The position numbers and the translations under genes were made by a program. Positions 1-8,441 of a DNA stretch of 11,989 bases are shown in pieces. Below the pieces are notes generated by a model that was not told where the DNA came from, did not search any database, and saw only the letters and a program-made list of their open reading frames with translations. This DNA comes from Clostridia bacterium. Lineage in GTDB: Bacteria; Bacillota_A; Clostridia; Christensenellales; UBA1242. How positions within the stretch are numbered: position 1 is the first letter of the stretch; each line of letters opens with the position of its first letter. The stretch spans positions 1 through 11,989 of the forward strand of contig JAFVZD010000086.1 of NCBI GenBank assembly GCA_017508345.1, in the 5' to 3' direction.

Positions 1-35
1 ATCATAGACTAAATATTGAATTGCGTATCATAACA

Positions 36-70
36 CAAAAAATAGGAAGAAATTTAAACATTTCTTCCTA
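36..70 (-). terminator. Intrinsic terminator of gltX
   Basis: A perfect 11-bp inverted repeat (43-53 with 60-70, 6-nt loop) is followed on the minus strand by a run of six T (37-42 on the plus strand). It lies about 60 bp past the gltX stop codon and is the clear end of the transcript. Nothing else is seen in bases 1-129. Confidence 0.85.
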
Positions 71-129
71 AATACTTTTATTTTAGTGACCTATAAATAA
101 ATTATTACAACATAAACAAATATATTTTA

Positions 130-1809
130 TTATTTATCTAAATTAGCCAAAATCTCATCAAATCTGGTCTTTATTTTTTCTGCACCCAACAACCTACAAA
201 TATGGTATAAATTAGGCGTCATTTTTCTATTAGTTAATGCAATTCTGATAATTGTACTGATATCTCCACAATGTCCTGGATACATCTCTGGATTTTTCTT
301 GTACAATTTCACTTCCCTAGCGAATCCCAGTTTTTCTGCCAAATCTTTGATTTTATCAAACCAAGCAGTTTGGTCATCTTCTATATTATATATATTAGGA
401 TATTCCTGCAAAACAGACTTGACAATTTGTTTATCAAATTCACCAAAATCTATACTATGTGCGTTGTAACCTCTATTAGGCAAATATCCATACTCAAACA
501 TATAGTCGTAAATATCTTTTACTTCGCTCCACATTGCAATATCCTTACGTGGTTTAGGAATATCTCTATCAATATTCAATATCTCAATATAATAATCCTT
601 GTTATCACGCAAAACCTTAGCAAACTCCGCATCGTTATTGTCTGCCCAAATTAGTAACAACTCAAAAGCTTTTTGTGCTGTCATTCGACTAATAACATTC
701 TTACTAACATCAGTCAACTTCACAATATCAAATAAAGAACCGCTCTCACTCATTTTTGAAATTTGAAAATCAAATTCTCTAATCAACTTATCTGGATTTG
801 CGTTACGCCAGTCTTCAAAATTACTATTAATCAAAATCATCAAATACTCTATAATTGATTGCACAGGGTAACCCATTTTTGAGAAATACTCCACATCCGC
901 CTCAGGGTCTTTGCGTTTACTGAGTTTTCTACGTTCGTGCGTATTAGCATCTATAATTTGCACAGGTGAAATATGCATATATCTTGGCGGCACAAAGCCT
1001 AATGCCTCAAACAACTGCAAATGCTCACTAAGACTAGGTAACCATTCATCTCCACGCACTACCAATGTAGTTCTCATCAAATGGTCATCTACTGCGTGTG
1101 CAAAATTGTATGGTGGAATACCATTACTCTTCATAATAATTACATCGTTAAAATTAGCAGGGATTGTCCTCTCTCCTCTAATCAAGTCTACTGTTTTCAT
1201 CATATCACCTTGATTATATGGACATCTAAAACGCAAAACAAAACTCTTGCCTTCTTGCAAAAATTGTTTTACTTCATCAATACTCAAATCTCTGCATTTA
1301 GCAAATTCACCATAATAACCAATTGGTAATTTGTTTTTCTCTTGATACTCACGCATCTTTGCTAAATCTTCCATCGTACAAAAACAAGGATAAGCCAAAC
1401 CCTTTTGCACCAACAATTTAGCATACGTTTGATAAATTTCAACCCTCTCTGACTGCATATAAGGGCCATACGCTCCAAGGTCCTCAGTTGGGGAAATCCT
1501 ACCTTCATTAATATTCAAATTGTAACGCTGAAAACCTTTAATAATAGTCTCAATTGAATTTTCCACCAATCTTTTACCATCTGTATCCTCTATGCGCAGA
1601 TAAAAAATACCATTGGTTTTTAAGGCAATTACACTGTCCACCAAACACGTCATAATTCCACCTAAATGCAAAAAACCAGTAGGACTTGGCGCAAATCTAG
1701 TAACCTCAGCACCGGGTTGCAATTCTCTTTGTGGGTATTTTTGCTCCCAATACTCAGGTGTATACTTTACATCAGGATACAAAATATCCGCTAATGCTTG
1801 ATAATCCAT
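130..1809 (-). CDS. gltX: Glutamyl-tRNA synthetase (class I aaRS)
   Basis: This cytoplasmic enzyme charges tRNA-Glu with glutamate in an ATP-dependent reaction. The 559-residue product shows the class I Rossmann signature with the HIGH-type motif in FAPSPTGFLHLGG (about 39-51). The glutamate-binding segment YLRIEDTD (70-77) follows, and the KMSKS-type loop is KLSKRKD (295-301). A helical anticodon-binding half ends the protein. It is longer than typical bacterial GluRS (about 470-500 residues), partly because about 35 residues precede the catalytic core. The ATG start is set by an AAAGGAG Shine-Dalgarno about 8 nt upstream, and the stop is TAA. It lies downstream of a hairpin terminator (1833-1856) and I saw no good promoter of its own in the 47-bp gap, so expression may depend on read-through. 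The family is certain. Whether it is discriminating or also charges tRNA-Gln cannot be read here. Confidence 0.97.
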   Translation of the reverse strand: MDYQALADILYPDVKYTPEYWEQKYPQRELQPGAEVTRFAPSPTGFLHLGGIMTCLVDSVIALKTNGIFYLRIEDTDGKRLVENSIETIIKGFQRYNLNINEGRISPTEDLGAYGPYMQSERVEIYQTYAKLLVQKGLAYPCFCTMEDLAKMREYQEKNKLPIGYYGEFAKCRDLSIDEVKQFLQEGKSFVLRFRCPYNQGDMMKTVDLIRGERTIPANFNDVIIMKSNGIPPYNFAHAVDDHLMRTTLVVRGDEWLPSLSEHLQLFEALGFVPPRYMHISPVQIIDANTHERRKLSKRKDPEADVEYFSKMGYPVQSIIEYLMILINSNFEDWRNANPDKLIREFDFQISKMSESGSLFDIVKLTDVSKNVISRMTAQKAFELLLIWADNNDAEFAKVLRDNKDYYIEILNIDRDIPKPRKDIAMWSEVKDIYDYMFEYGYLPNRGYNAHSIDFGEFDKQIVKSVLQEYPNIYNIEDDQTAWFDKIKDLAEKLGFAREVKLYKKNPEMYPGHCGDISTIIRIALTNRKMTPNLYHICRLLGAEKIKTRFDEILANLDK

Positions 1810-1832
1810 TTTTCTTTCTCCTTTATTAAATA

Positions 1833-1856
1833 GAAAAAGGTAACATTACCTTTTTC
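1833..1856 (-). terminator. Hairpin terminator between lipoprotein gene and gltX
   Basis: A perfect 11-bp inverted repeat (1833-1843 with 1846-1856) starts immediately after the TAA at 1857-1859. On the minus strand the second arm contains a T5 run followed by CTATTT, as in an intrinsic terminator. Its position right after the second stop marks 1857, not 2118, as the ancestral end of the lipoprotein gene. Because gltX follows at once without an obvious promoter, termination is probably partial. Confidence 0.7.
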
Positions 1857-2117
1857 TTAATTATTCATAAATTCTATCAATTTTGTAGTAAACGTATTCA
1901 TATAACTAACCATATTCCCCACTTCGCAATCAACAAATCTATCTACTTGTGCTATAACATTTCTTTGTTGTGTACTCAAACTAGGATTTACTTTGGTTGC
2001 TTCGTACATAATGGCATTGTATTCCTCCATACCAAGAGCATTGTACAAAATAACCTTGCTTTGGTTAAATACCAAGTCGTAATTTTGCCAATTATCAAAT
2101 GACTGTATAATATTCTT
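1857..2117 (-). pseudogene. In-frame continuation of the lipoprotein gene after a TAA stop
   Basis: Reading on in the same frame after the TAA at 2118-2120 gives 86 more sense codons, then TAA at 1857-1859. The tail is helical and polar and ends KLIEFMNN. It resembles the preceding protein in composition and has no frameshift. The only possible internal starts (a TTG at 2073-2075 and later ATGs) have no Shine-Dalgarno site, so independent translation is unlikely. The simplest reading is that a longer lipoprotein of about 357 residues was cut by one nonsense change. Other options are stop read-through or a sequencing error. The function of the tail is unknown. Confidence 0.6.
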
Positions 2118-2930
2118 TTATGCATCCGTCACCAATGAGCCATCCCCAATCCACTGTTTATCACGAGGTATAGTCAAATACAAATTCATTAAGTCAACAC
2201 TCATATTATAACCAGCATCCACTACTACTCTATTATAGTTAGCATACAACATTGTGTCCGTAGTGATACGAGCAAATTCTGTAACCTTAGTTAAATACTT
2301 TAATTTTAAATAATTTGCAGTATATTTATCTCCTACTTTCTTTGCACCTAAAACATTATTCTCATAGAAGTTTGCAAAATTCAAAGAGAAATCACAGGCC
2401 ACATCAATCATATTGTAATAATCTAAAAATAATTGGTCTCTCCAAGATTTAACAGTAGCAGTAGTCACATCAATAGTTTGTCGTCCTTCCAAACGTGCCT
2501 TAGTTTCCTTAAATTTTGCGATGCGACTCTCTAACTCAGTGAGTTGACCATACAATTCCTCGCTATGCCTTTTGTCAAATTTGCTTTGGTCAATGTAAGG
2601 TTTCTTGATAAACTCCTTTACCAGCAACATACTAGCCCTAAATGTTGGCTCAAATATAGCATAAGAATTAGCACTATCCCCACTCAATTTATTAAATTGA
2701 TTATCCGAATTATTGGCATTAATCAAATTAACTAGGCTCGCATTATTATAAACAACATTTACAGTACCATCACTACCAAAAATATCGTCATTACTGAGAA
2801 CTATATCGTTATACAATTCTTGCAAATTAGAATACTGCGTATTTGACGCACCATTACATCCTGCAAAAGCGAATGGCACAAATAACATTACTACTACACA
2901 CAATAATCCCATTATCTTATTTATTTTCAT
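2118..2930 (-). CDS. Lipoprotein of unknown function (truncated by in-frame TAA)
   Basis: The 270-residue product begins with a lipoprotein signal peptide: MKINK, a hydrophobic core at about 6-20, and lipobox FAGC with the lipidated cysteine at residue 25. It should be exported by Sec, lipidated by Lgt, cleaved by LspA and held on the outer face of the membrane. The mature part is polar and rich in Asn, Tyr and Lys, and probably mostly helical; I recognise no known domain. I chose the ATG at 2928-2930 over an upstream start at 2969 because it begins the signal peptide directly and has GGTGA about 8 nt upstream. That site lies in the last codons (Gly-Gly-Glu) of the membrane-protein gene, suggesting translational coupling. 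The frame reopens after the TAA and runs to 1857. It and the upstream gene may be distant paralogues, both having a hydrophobic N-terminus and a similar helical middle; this is inference. Confidence 0.8.
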   Translation of the reverse strand: MKINKIMGLLCVVVMLFVPFAFAGCNGASNTQYSNLQELYNDIVLSNDDIFGSDGTVNVVYNNASLVNLINANNSDNQFNKLSGDSANSYAIFEPTFRASMLLVKEFIKKPYIDQSKFDKRHSEELYGQLTELESRIAKFKETKARLEGRQTIDVTTATVKSWRDQLFLDYYNMIDVACDFSLNFANFYENNVLGAKKVGDKYTANYLKLKYLTKVTEFARITTDTMLYANYNRVVVDAGYNMSVDLMNLYLTIPRDKQWIGDGSLVTDA

Positions 2931-2934
2931 AATC

Positions 2935-3849
2935 CTATTCACCCCCCGCAGTATTGATATCAAAACCAAAATAAGTTATTACTGTCTGCACGGCTTGCTT
3001 TTTTGTCGCATCTTCTAATTCATTATAATACTTCGCCTTGTCCAAAGCGTAAAAGAATGCAGTTTTATCAATTTTAGCATAATCAGCCACAAATTTATCT
3101 GTAAGTACAGCATCTACTCTATTAAAGTTGCTAACCTTTCTCACGCAAAATGTAGCATATAATTGCTGACAATCAGCAAAGAATCTGTTGCCTACCACAC
3201 CTTGCTCACTTTGCAACACTTGTAATAGTGTAACTCCTTGCTTATATAATGCCTCTATGTTCAAATATTTTGTATTAAACTTAGACACATTGTCGCCACC
3301 AAAAATCTCACTCTTTACATATGGTAGCAAATTAGTATTAATGTTGGACAAAATCTTGGCTTGGTCAAACACACACTCCGCTATATACTTAAATTCACCA
3401 TTCAACGTACTTACTTGGGCTGGGGTTGGTGCATTACCAAAAGTTGCCTTATCCGCATTAAATATATTAATAGCATTAGCAGTTTCAACTATTGCAGCTT
3501 GATACTCTCCCAAGTACTGACTGACCTTAGTCATTACACCACTTTGTTTACCAAAGGTAGCCTCTGGCAATGTCAAAGCAAGTATATCCATTTCATAATA
3601 ATATAACAACAAAGCTTCATCATATGTACTATCCAAAGTTTGACTATACTGATTCAAATGATTATGTTCATGTAAACTCAAATTGTCTAAGATTACTTTG
3701 TTTTGGTGCGAATCCATCACTTTTTCATATTCTGATAAAACACTAGTAGTTGGTACTGGCTTAAAAAACAACGCATAGCACGCATAACCAACACCGCCAA
3801 TTAATGCAATTATCAAAATGATTTTTAATAAATTAGCAAAAAAATTCAT
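2935..3849 (-). CDS. Membrane-anchored protein of unknown function
   Basis: The 304-residue protein has one N-terminal hydrophobic segment at about 8-29 with a lysine at 9 and no convincing signal-peptidase or lipobox site (YAC at 22-24 is a poor fit). It therefore looks like a signal-anchored protein with residues of about 32-304 outside the cell. The outer part is polar and predicted helical, with many Asn, Tyr and Gln and no motif I recognise. The ATG follows GAGGAGAAG, a strong ribosome-binding site. The stop is TAG at 2935-2937, and the lipoprotein ATG lies only 4 bp beyond it. It starts 35 bp after the pseudouridine synthase gene, so it sits in the same operon. The adjacency, tight coupling and shared cell-surface location suggest that the two proteins act together. 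No function can be assigned. Confidence 0.85.
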   Translation of the reverse strand: MNFFANLLKIILIIALIGGVGYACYALFFKPVPTTSVLSEYEKVMDSHQNKVILDNLSLHEHNHLNQYSQTLDSTYDEALLLYYYEMDILALTLPEATFGKQSGVMTKVSQYLGEYQAAIVETANAINIFNADKATFGNAPTPAQVSTLNGEFKYIAECVFDQAKILSNINTNLLPYVKSEIFGGDNVSKFNTKYLNIEALYKQGVTLLQVLQSEQGVVGNRFFADCQQLYATFCVRKVSNFNRVDAVLTDKFVADYAKIDKTAFFYALDKAKYYNELEDATKKQAVQTVITYFGFDINTAGGE

Positions 3850-3884
3850 AACTTCTCCTCAGTTTTATTTATAGTAAACCACTG

Positions 3885-4559
3885 TTATCTGGCTACTTTC
3901 AAGATTTTTTCTATATCAAAATATGACCAAGGCTTGTTTGTTATAGGCGGCAAACAACGGAATCTGAGTTTATCTTTGGTAACCGGATGTTCTATGGCAA
4001 AATCCACCAAACACATTGCCACGTGTGTATCTTTTGCTAGTTTATCTCCGCCATAATCCTTATCACCAAATACTGGCACTCCCAAGTCCGCCAATCCAAA
4101 TCTAATAGCGTTCCTAATTATAATAGAAGCAGTCACCTTGTACAAACTAATTTCTTTGATACTCTCAATCTTGCGATAATTAAAACTAATATTGTTAGCA
4201 TTTTTATTTAATTCTGGTACTCTACGCATAGTAGTATCTGTCACATATTCCGCATACTCACTATATCCGCCCGTACCTATCCTTTCATTTGTTAAACATA
4301 CTGCATAAAACCCAAATTCACATTCTTGTGCCAAAAATTTTATCAAACATCTATCATACGCCTTGCTAGTTAGGCAAAATACCGCAACTCCCCCCATACA
4401 TTTATCCAATGCATATAATGGTTGAATATAATCATTTTGCGTCTCTTTTTGGGCTGCGATATGTCCTCTAACCAATTCGGTAAATTCCAAAAACTCCATG
4501 TCCTGAGGCTTGTATGCTACCAACAAATGATTATCTTCAAATAGAATATTCAATTCCAT
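3885..4559 (-). CDS. Divergent RluA-family pseudouridine synthase
   Basis: RluA-family enzymes convert specific uridines in rRNA or tRNA to pseudouridine. At 224 residues this copy is short and has no S4 domain. Family marks are NHLLVAYKPQD (10-20), ALDKCMGGVAVF (50-61) where families usually have HRLDxxTSGL, LGVPVFGDKDYGG (159-171) and HPVTKDKLRF (191-200). The catalytic aspartate is kept (D52), but the conserved HR before it is YA here. The usual GRxHQIR segment is replaced by SIIIRNAIR (145-153). These are two normally strong motifs. It may be an active enzyme with an altered substrate, or a non-catalytic RNA-binding relative. The ATG is 2 bp past the ileS stop, with AAAGG upstream. It follows ileS and precedes the membrane protein gene. 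Confidence 0.8.
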   Translation of the reverse strand: MELNILFEDNHLLVAYKPQDMEFLEFTELVRGHIAAQKETQNDYIQPLYALDKCMGGVAVFCLTSKAYDRCLIKFLAQECEFGFYAVCLTNERIGTGGYSEYAEYVTDTTMRRVPELNKNANNISFNYRKIESIKEISLYKVTASIIIRNAIRFGLADLGVPVFGDKDYGGDKLAKDTHVAMCLVDFAIEHPVTKDKLRFRCLPPITNKPWSYFDIEKILKVAR

Positions 4560-4561
4560 AA

Positions 4562-7500
4562 CTATACCTTTCTTATACTAAATTTACAATGTTTACCATT
4601 AATATCAAATTCACGAACAAACTCGCCATCCTCACCCTCTGTGATACTATCACTCAATACTGTAGCAGATATCACATCCAAATACTTTTGAATTACATCT
4701 GCAATGTGATGCTTACATTTGTATTGTACTACAATTCTATCCTCCACCATATAACCGGCTTCTTTACGCATATTTTGCAATTTACTAATTACTTCACGCA
4801 TAATACCCTCTTGGATCAATTCATCATTGAGTACTGTATCCAGTATTACTGTAATACCTTTGTCCGTCTGTGCACAGAAATTCTTCTTGCTGTGTGGCAC
4901 TACTATAATATCATCCTTGGTAAGTGTAACTATGTCGTCCTTGTTAAATTTCAACACTTCTGTCTCACCAGCATCCAATTTTTGTACCAATTCATTAGCC
5001 TTACATGACTCAAAATATTTACGAATATCGCCCAAAAGTTTACCATACTTTGGTCCCAAAGTCTTCAACTGTGGCTTGATCTCCAATGTAATGTACTTGG
5101 TAGTATCTTGTACAATGTTAAAATTCTTTACATTCAAGTCATCACAAATTATTTGCCTGAGGTCATCATTGAGTCGCAATTTGTCCACAGCATATACATA
5201 CATATTTAATAGCGGTTGTCTATTCTTGATACCTGTATCAGCACGAACTACACGACCTAATGTAACTATATCCACTACCTTGTCCATCTGAGCTTCCAAA
5301 ACCTTGTTTATCCTAGCGATATCCACCCTAGGATAATCGCACAAATGTACACTGATAGGCATATCACTATTACGCAAATTCTGATAAATCTCCTCCGCCA
5401 TAAATGGCATAATTGGAGCAATCATCTTTGTCAATTCTATGAGTACATGATACAATGTAGCAAACGCTGCAGTCTTATCCGCATTCTCACCATCCACCCA
5501 ATATCTCTCTCTACATCTACGAACATACCAGTTGGACAATTCATCTACAAATACATCAATCAATCTTGCACTATCTGTAAAGTTAAATTCATCCATCAAC
5601 TTGCTTACATCTACTATCAATGTATTCAACTTTGACAATACCCATTTGTCCATCACATTGAGCTCGCAATCTTGTAGTGCTACACTACCATCAAACTTGT
5701 CTATATTGGCATACAATACATAAAAGGCATAAGTATTCCACAATGTACCAATAATCTTGCGTTGTCCCTCTACTATCTGTGTTTCATCAAAGGACTTTGT
5801 TGACCATGGTGTAGAATTCTCTGCAAAGAACCATCTCACAGCATCTGCACCATACTTACCCACTACTTCGACAGGATTCACAACATTACCCACAGATTTA
5901 CTCATCTTGCGTCCATTAGCATCCATTACCAGCCCCGCTACCATACAATTCTTGTATGGCGTTCTATTAAAGAGTAAAGTGCTGAGTACTTGTAGGGTAT
6001 AGAACCATCCCCTAGTCTGATCCTGTGCCTCACAGATAAAGTCCGCTGGATATTGATCCAAAAACTTCTCTTTATTCTCAAATGGGTAGTGCCATTGTGC
6101 AAAAGGCATCGCACCACTATCATACCAACAATCTATTACCTGTGGTACACGCCTAGCCTCTCCGCCACACTTAGGACACTTGATAATCACATTATCTACA
6201 TAAGGTCTGTGCAACTCAACATCCTCTGTAATTCCACTCAATTCTTTTAATTCTTGTTTGCTACCTACCGCATGATAATGTCCACAACTCTCACAATACC
6301 AAATATTCAGTGGTGTTCCCCAATATCTATCCCTAGACAAATTCCAATCCAACGCATTGGCCACAAAGTTACCCATCCTACCTTCTTTTACATTTTCAGG
6401 AAAGAAATTAACTGCATTGTTATTATCTACCAGATTTTTTCTAAATTGTGATACATTCACAAACCAACCACTACGAGCATAATAGATTAGAGGAGTCTTA
6501 CATCTCCAACAATGTGGATACTCATGCTCAATTAGTTCGGATTTTACTACATGACCTTGTTGTGTCAAATCTTCAATAATCCTAATATTGGCATCCACAT
6601 TACGCATACCCTCATACTTCGCTACATCACTAGTAAAGCATCCTTTATCATTGATAGGTTGCAAGAATGGCAGGTCATAATTTTTACCTACTTGACTATC
6701 ATCTACACCAAATGCTGGTGCAATGTGTACTACACCTGTACCATCCGTAGTAGTTACATAATCTGCACAAGTTACATAATAACATTTTTTGTCACCCAAG
6801 AGTTCTCTATTCATCTGGAATACTGGCTCATATTCCATATACTCCAAGTCTTTTCCTTGATAGTTCTCTACCAATTTGTACTTTTTGAAAACTTTGTCTA
6901 CAAGTTTGGTGGCCATTATATAATATTCTTTATCCACCTTCACTTTTGAATACTCAGTATCCGGATTTACCGCCAATGCTACATTGCTAGGCAATGTCCA
7001 AGGTGTAGTAGTCCATGCTACAAAATATGTATCATCTTGACCTACTACCTTAAATCTTACATACAATGTCTTGTCTGTTACAGACTTGTATCCCTGAGCT
7101 ACCTCGTGAGTAGCTAGACTAGTACCACATCTAGGACAATATGGTGTAACCTTGTGTCCCTTATAAATCAGTCCTCTGTCAAACAATTGCTTTAATGACC
7201 ACCAAACACTCTCGATATACTCATCTGTACAAGTCAAATACGGCTTGTCCATATCTACCCAGTAACCTATCCTTTTGGTAGTATCTACCCACTCTTTTTC
7301 ATATAGATTCACTAGACTCTTACATTTCTCTACAAAGTTCTCTACACCAAACTTTTCTATATCCTGTTTACTATTGAAACCCAGCTCTTTTTCAGCCTGT
7401 CCCTCTACTGGTAGTCCGTGTGCATCCCATCCAGCCTTGCGGACCACTCTATAACCCATCATACTCTTGTACCTGAGAATAATATCCTTGTATATCCTAT

Positions 7501-7681
7501 TGGATACATGTCCGATATGAGGTAAACCATTCATTCCTGGAGGTCCATCATAAAAGACAAATGCCTCCTTACCCTCACTTTCCTTATTCAACTTCTCAAA
7601 TACTTTTTTCTTTTCCCAAAACTCCAATACTCTATTCTCCAACTCTGGTTGATTGAGTTTTGTATTTACTTCTTTATACAT
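4562..7681 (-). CDS. ileS: Isoleucyl-tRNA synthetase, type 2 (eukaryote-like)
   Basis: This enzyme charges tRNA-Ile with isoleucine and edits mischarged valine. The 1039-residue protein has the class I HIGH motif in GLPHIGH (52-58) and KMSKS at 592-596. The CP1 editing domain (about 200-400) includes TTTPWTLPSN (224-233) and GTGVVHIAPAFGVDD (314-328). Four CxxC pairs (182/185, 391/394, 463/466, 502/505) probably bind zinc. The anticodon-binding region follows. The length and the segment from TCTDEYIESVWW (150-161) through THEVAQGYK (191-199) fit the eukaryote-like IleRS2 clade rather than the roughly 920-residue bacterial IleRS1. IleRS2 enzymes are generally poorly inhibited by mupirocin, so low sensitivity is expected. 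The Shine-Dalgarno AGGAG overlaps the TAG stop of the CBS gene 9 bp upstream. No T-box leader is visible. Confidence 0.97.
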   Translation of the reverse strand: MYKEVNTKLNQPELENRVLEFWEKKKVFEKLNKESEGKEAFVFYDGPPGMNGLPHIGHVSNRIYKDIILRYKSMMGYRVVRKAGWDAHGLPVEGQAEKELGFNSKQDIEKFGVENFVEKCKSLVNLYEKEWVDTTKRIGYWVDMDKPYLTCTDEYIESVWWSLKQLFDRGLIYKGHKVTPYCPRCGTSLATHEVAQGYKSVTDKTLYVRFKVVGQDDTYFVAWTTTPWTLPSNVALAVNPDTEYSKVKVDKEYYIMATKLVDKVFKKYKLVENYQGKDLEYMEYEPVFQMNRELLGDKKCYYVTCADYVTTTDGTGVVHIAPAFGVDDSQVGKNYDLPFLQPINDKGCFTSDVAKYEGMRNVDANIRIIEDLTQQGHVVKSELIEHEYPHCWRCKTPLIYYARSGWFVNVSQFRKNLVDNNNAVNFFPENVKEGRMGNFVANALDWNLSRDRYWGTPLNIWYCESCGHYHAVGSKQELKELSGITEDVELHRPYVDNVIIKCPKCGGEARRVPQVIDCWYDSGAMPFAQWHYPFENKEKFLDQYPADFICEAQDQTRGWFYTLQVLSTLLFNRTPYKNCMVAGLVMDANGRKMSKSVGNVVNPVEVVGKYGADAVRWFFAENSTPWSTKSFDETQIVEGQRKIIGTLWNTYAFYVLYANIDKFDGSVALQDCELNVMDKWVLSKLNTLIVDVSKLMDEFNFTDSARLIDVFVDELSNWYVRRCRERYWVDGENADKTAAFATLYHVLIELTKMIAPIMPFMAEEIYQNLRNSDMPISVHLCDYPRVDIARINKVLEAQMDKVVDIVTLGRVVRADTGIKNRQPLLNMYVYAVDKLRLNDDLRQIICDDLNVKNFNIVQDTTKYITLEIKPQLKTLGPKYGKLLGDIRKYFESCKANELVQKLDAGETEVLKFNKDDIVTLTKDDIIVVPHSKKNFCAQTDKGITVILDTVLNDELIQEGIMREVISKLQNMRKEAGYMVEDRIVVQYKCKHHIADVIQKYLDVISATVLSDSITEGEDGEFVREFDINGKHCKFSIRKV

Positions 7682-7690
7682 AATTCACTC

Positions 7691-8416
7691 CTACATACTA
7701 TAATCGTCTACAATTTTATTCAAATCCATTATGTCTCCCATAGTAACAATACTAATAGGTCGTTCCAAGAAATTACCCTTCTTTGTAATTATTATCGCCA
7801 ATATCTTGCGATTGTTGTAGAATATATCCAAAGCCTCTTGTACAGTCAACTTTTCACTACGAATAGTATATGTCATATCCATATCACTCTCTTGTACTAC
7901 ATCTTTGATTGGTGTACCCTCACAAAACTTGCTCAAATCTCCACCATTAGCCACACATTGTCCCAATGCATCTACCAATCTCGCATTGTGCACCACTCCT
8001 ATCAACCTATCCTCCCAATACACTGGTATCACTCTGTACCCCGTGCTAGCAGATATCTCAATAGCACGCTTTAACGATGTACTACCATCTAGGACATAAA
8101 CATCCTTGTGTGGAATACTCTGTAGCACTAGCGGTGGTGTAGATACCAATTCTGCTATTCGCTCCATCTCCATCACAACATCATCGTGTGGCTCTGCTAT
8201 TACCTTTTCATCCGTGCTATTATGTATAATAGCATTCCTGAGTCTAGCATAATCAATGAGTTTGTCCTCATAGCGCCTCACTACACTATTGAGTGGTACA
8301 CTCCTGCGTATCATATCAGCAAAACTAATGTTTCGCCTAAAATTATAAATAGCCCTAATACTCTGGTCAATCGTATTGTATGCATTGATAAATCTTATCG
8401 CATTGCTCTCTGGCAT
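7691..8416 (-). CDS. HEPN-like N-terminal domain fused to a CBS-domain pair
   Basis: The 241-residue protein has two parts. Residues about 1-92 are helical and carry LRNAIIH (59-65), an Rx4H motif with Asn after the Arg (R60, N61, H65). This is the signature of HEPN domains, many of which are metal-independent RNases. Residues about 95-235 look like a CBS-domain pair: CBS1 includes YRVIPVYWEDRLIGVV (127-142), and CBS2 includes TVQEALDIFY and ends in SIVTMGDIMDLNK (222-234). CBS pairs usually bind adenine nucleotides and regulate a linked domain. The start is fixed by GGAGGTAA about 6 nt before the ATG. It is the first gene of the ileS operon, with a promoter just upstream. The CBS assignment is fairly firm. 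The HEPN assignment rests on one motif and the helical context, and the domain might be only a dimerisation module. Confidence 0.8.
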   Translation of the reverse strand: MPESNAIRFINAYNTIDQSIRAIYNFRRNISFADMIRRSVPLNSVVRRYEDKLIDYARLRNAIIHNSTDEKVIAEPHDDVVMEMERIAELVSTPPLVLQSIPHKDVYVLDGSTSLKRAIEISASTGYRVIPVYWEDRLIGVVHNARLVDALGQCVANGGDLSKFCEGTPIKDVVQESDMDMTYTIRSEKLTVQEALDIFYNNRKILAIIITKKGNFLERPISIVTMGDIMDLNKIVDDYSM

Positions 8417-8441
8417 AATTCGTTACCTCCAAATATCATTA

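Noticed and set aside
2931..2969. Upstream start for the lipoprotein (14 extra residues)
   Set aside because: It would add a charged stretch before a well-formed signal peptide and has a poorer ribosome-binding context than the ATG at 2928-2930.
4589..6949. Several long plus-strand frames opposite ileS (for example 4589-5008 and 6551-6949)
   Set aside because: They lie antisense to a certain gene and have low-complexity hydrophobic translations without family features; they are shadows of AT-rich codon use.
8417..8441. T-box leader upstream of the ileS operon
   Set aside because: The predicted leader is only about 19 nt, far too short, and no specifier or antiterminator sequence is visible.
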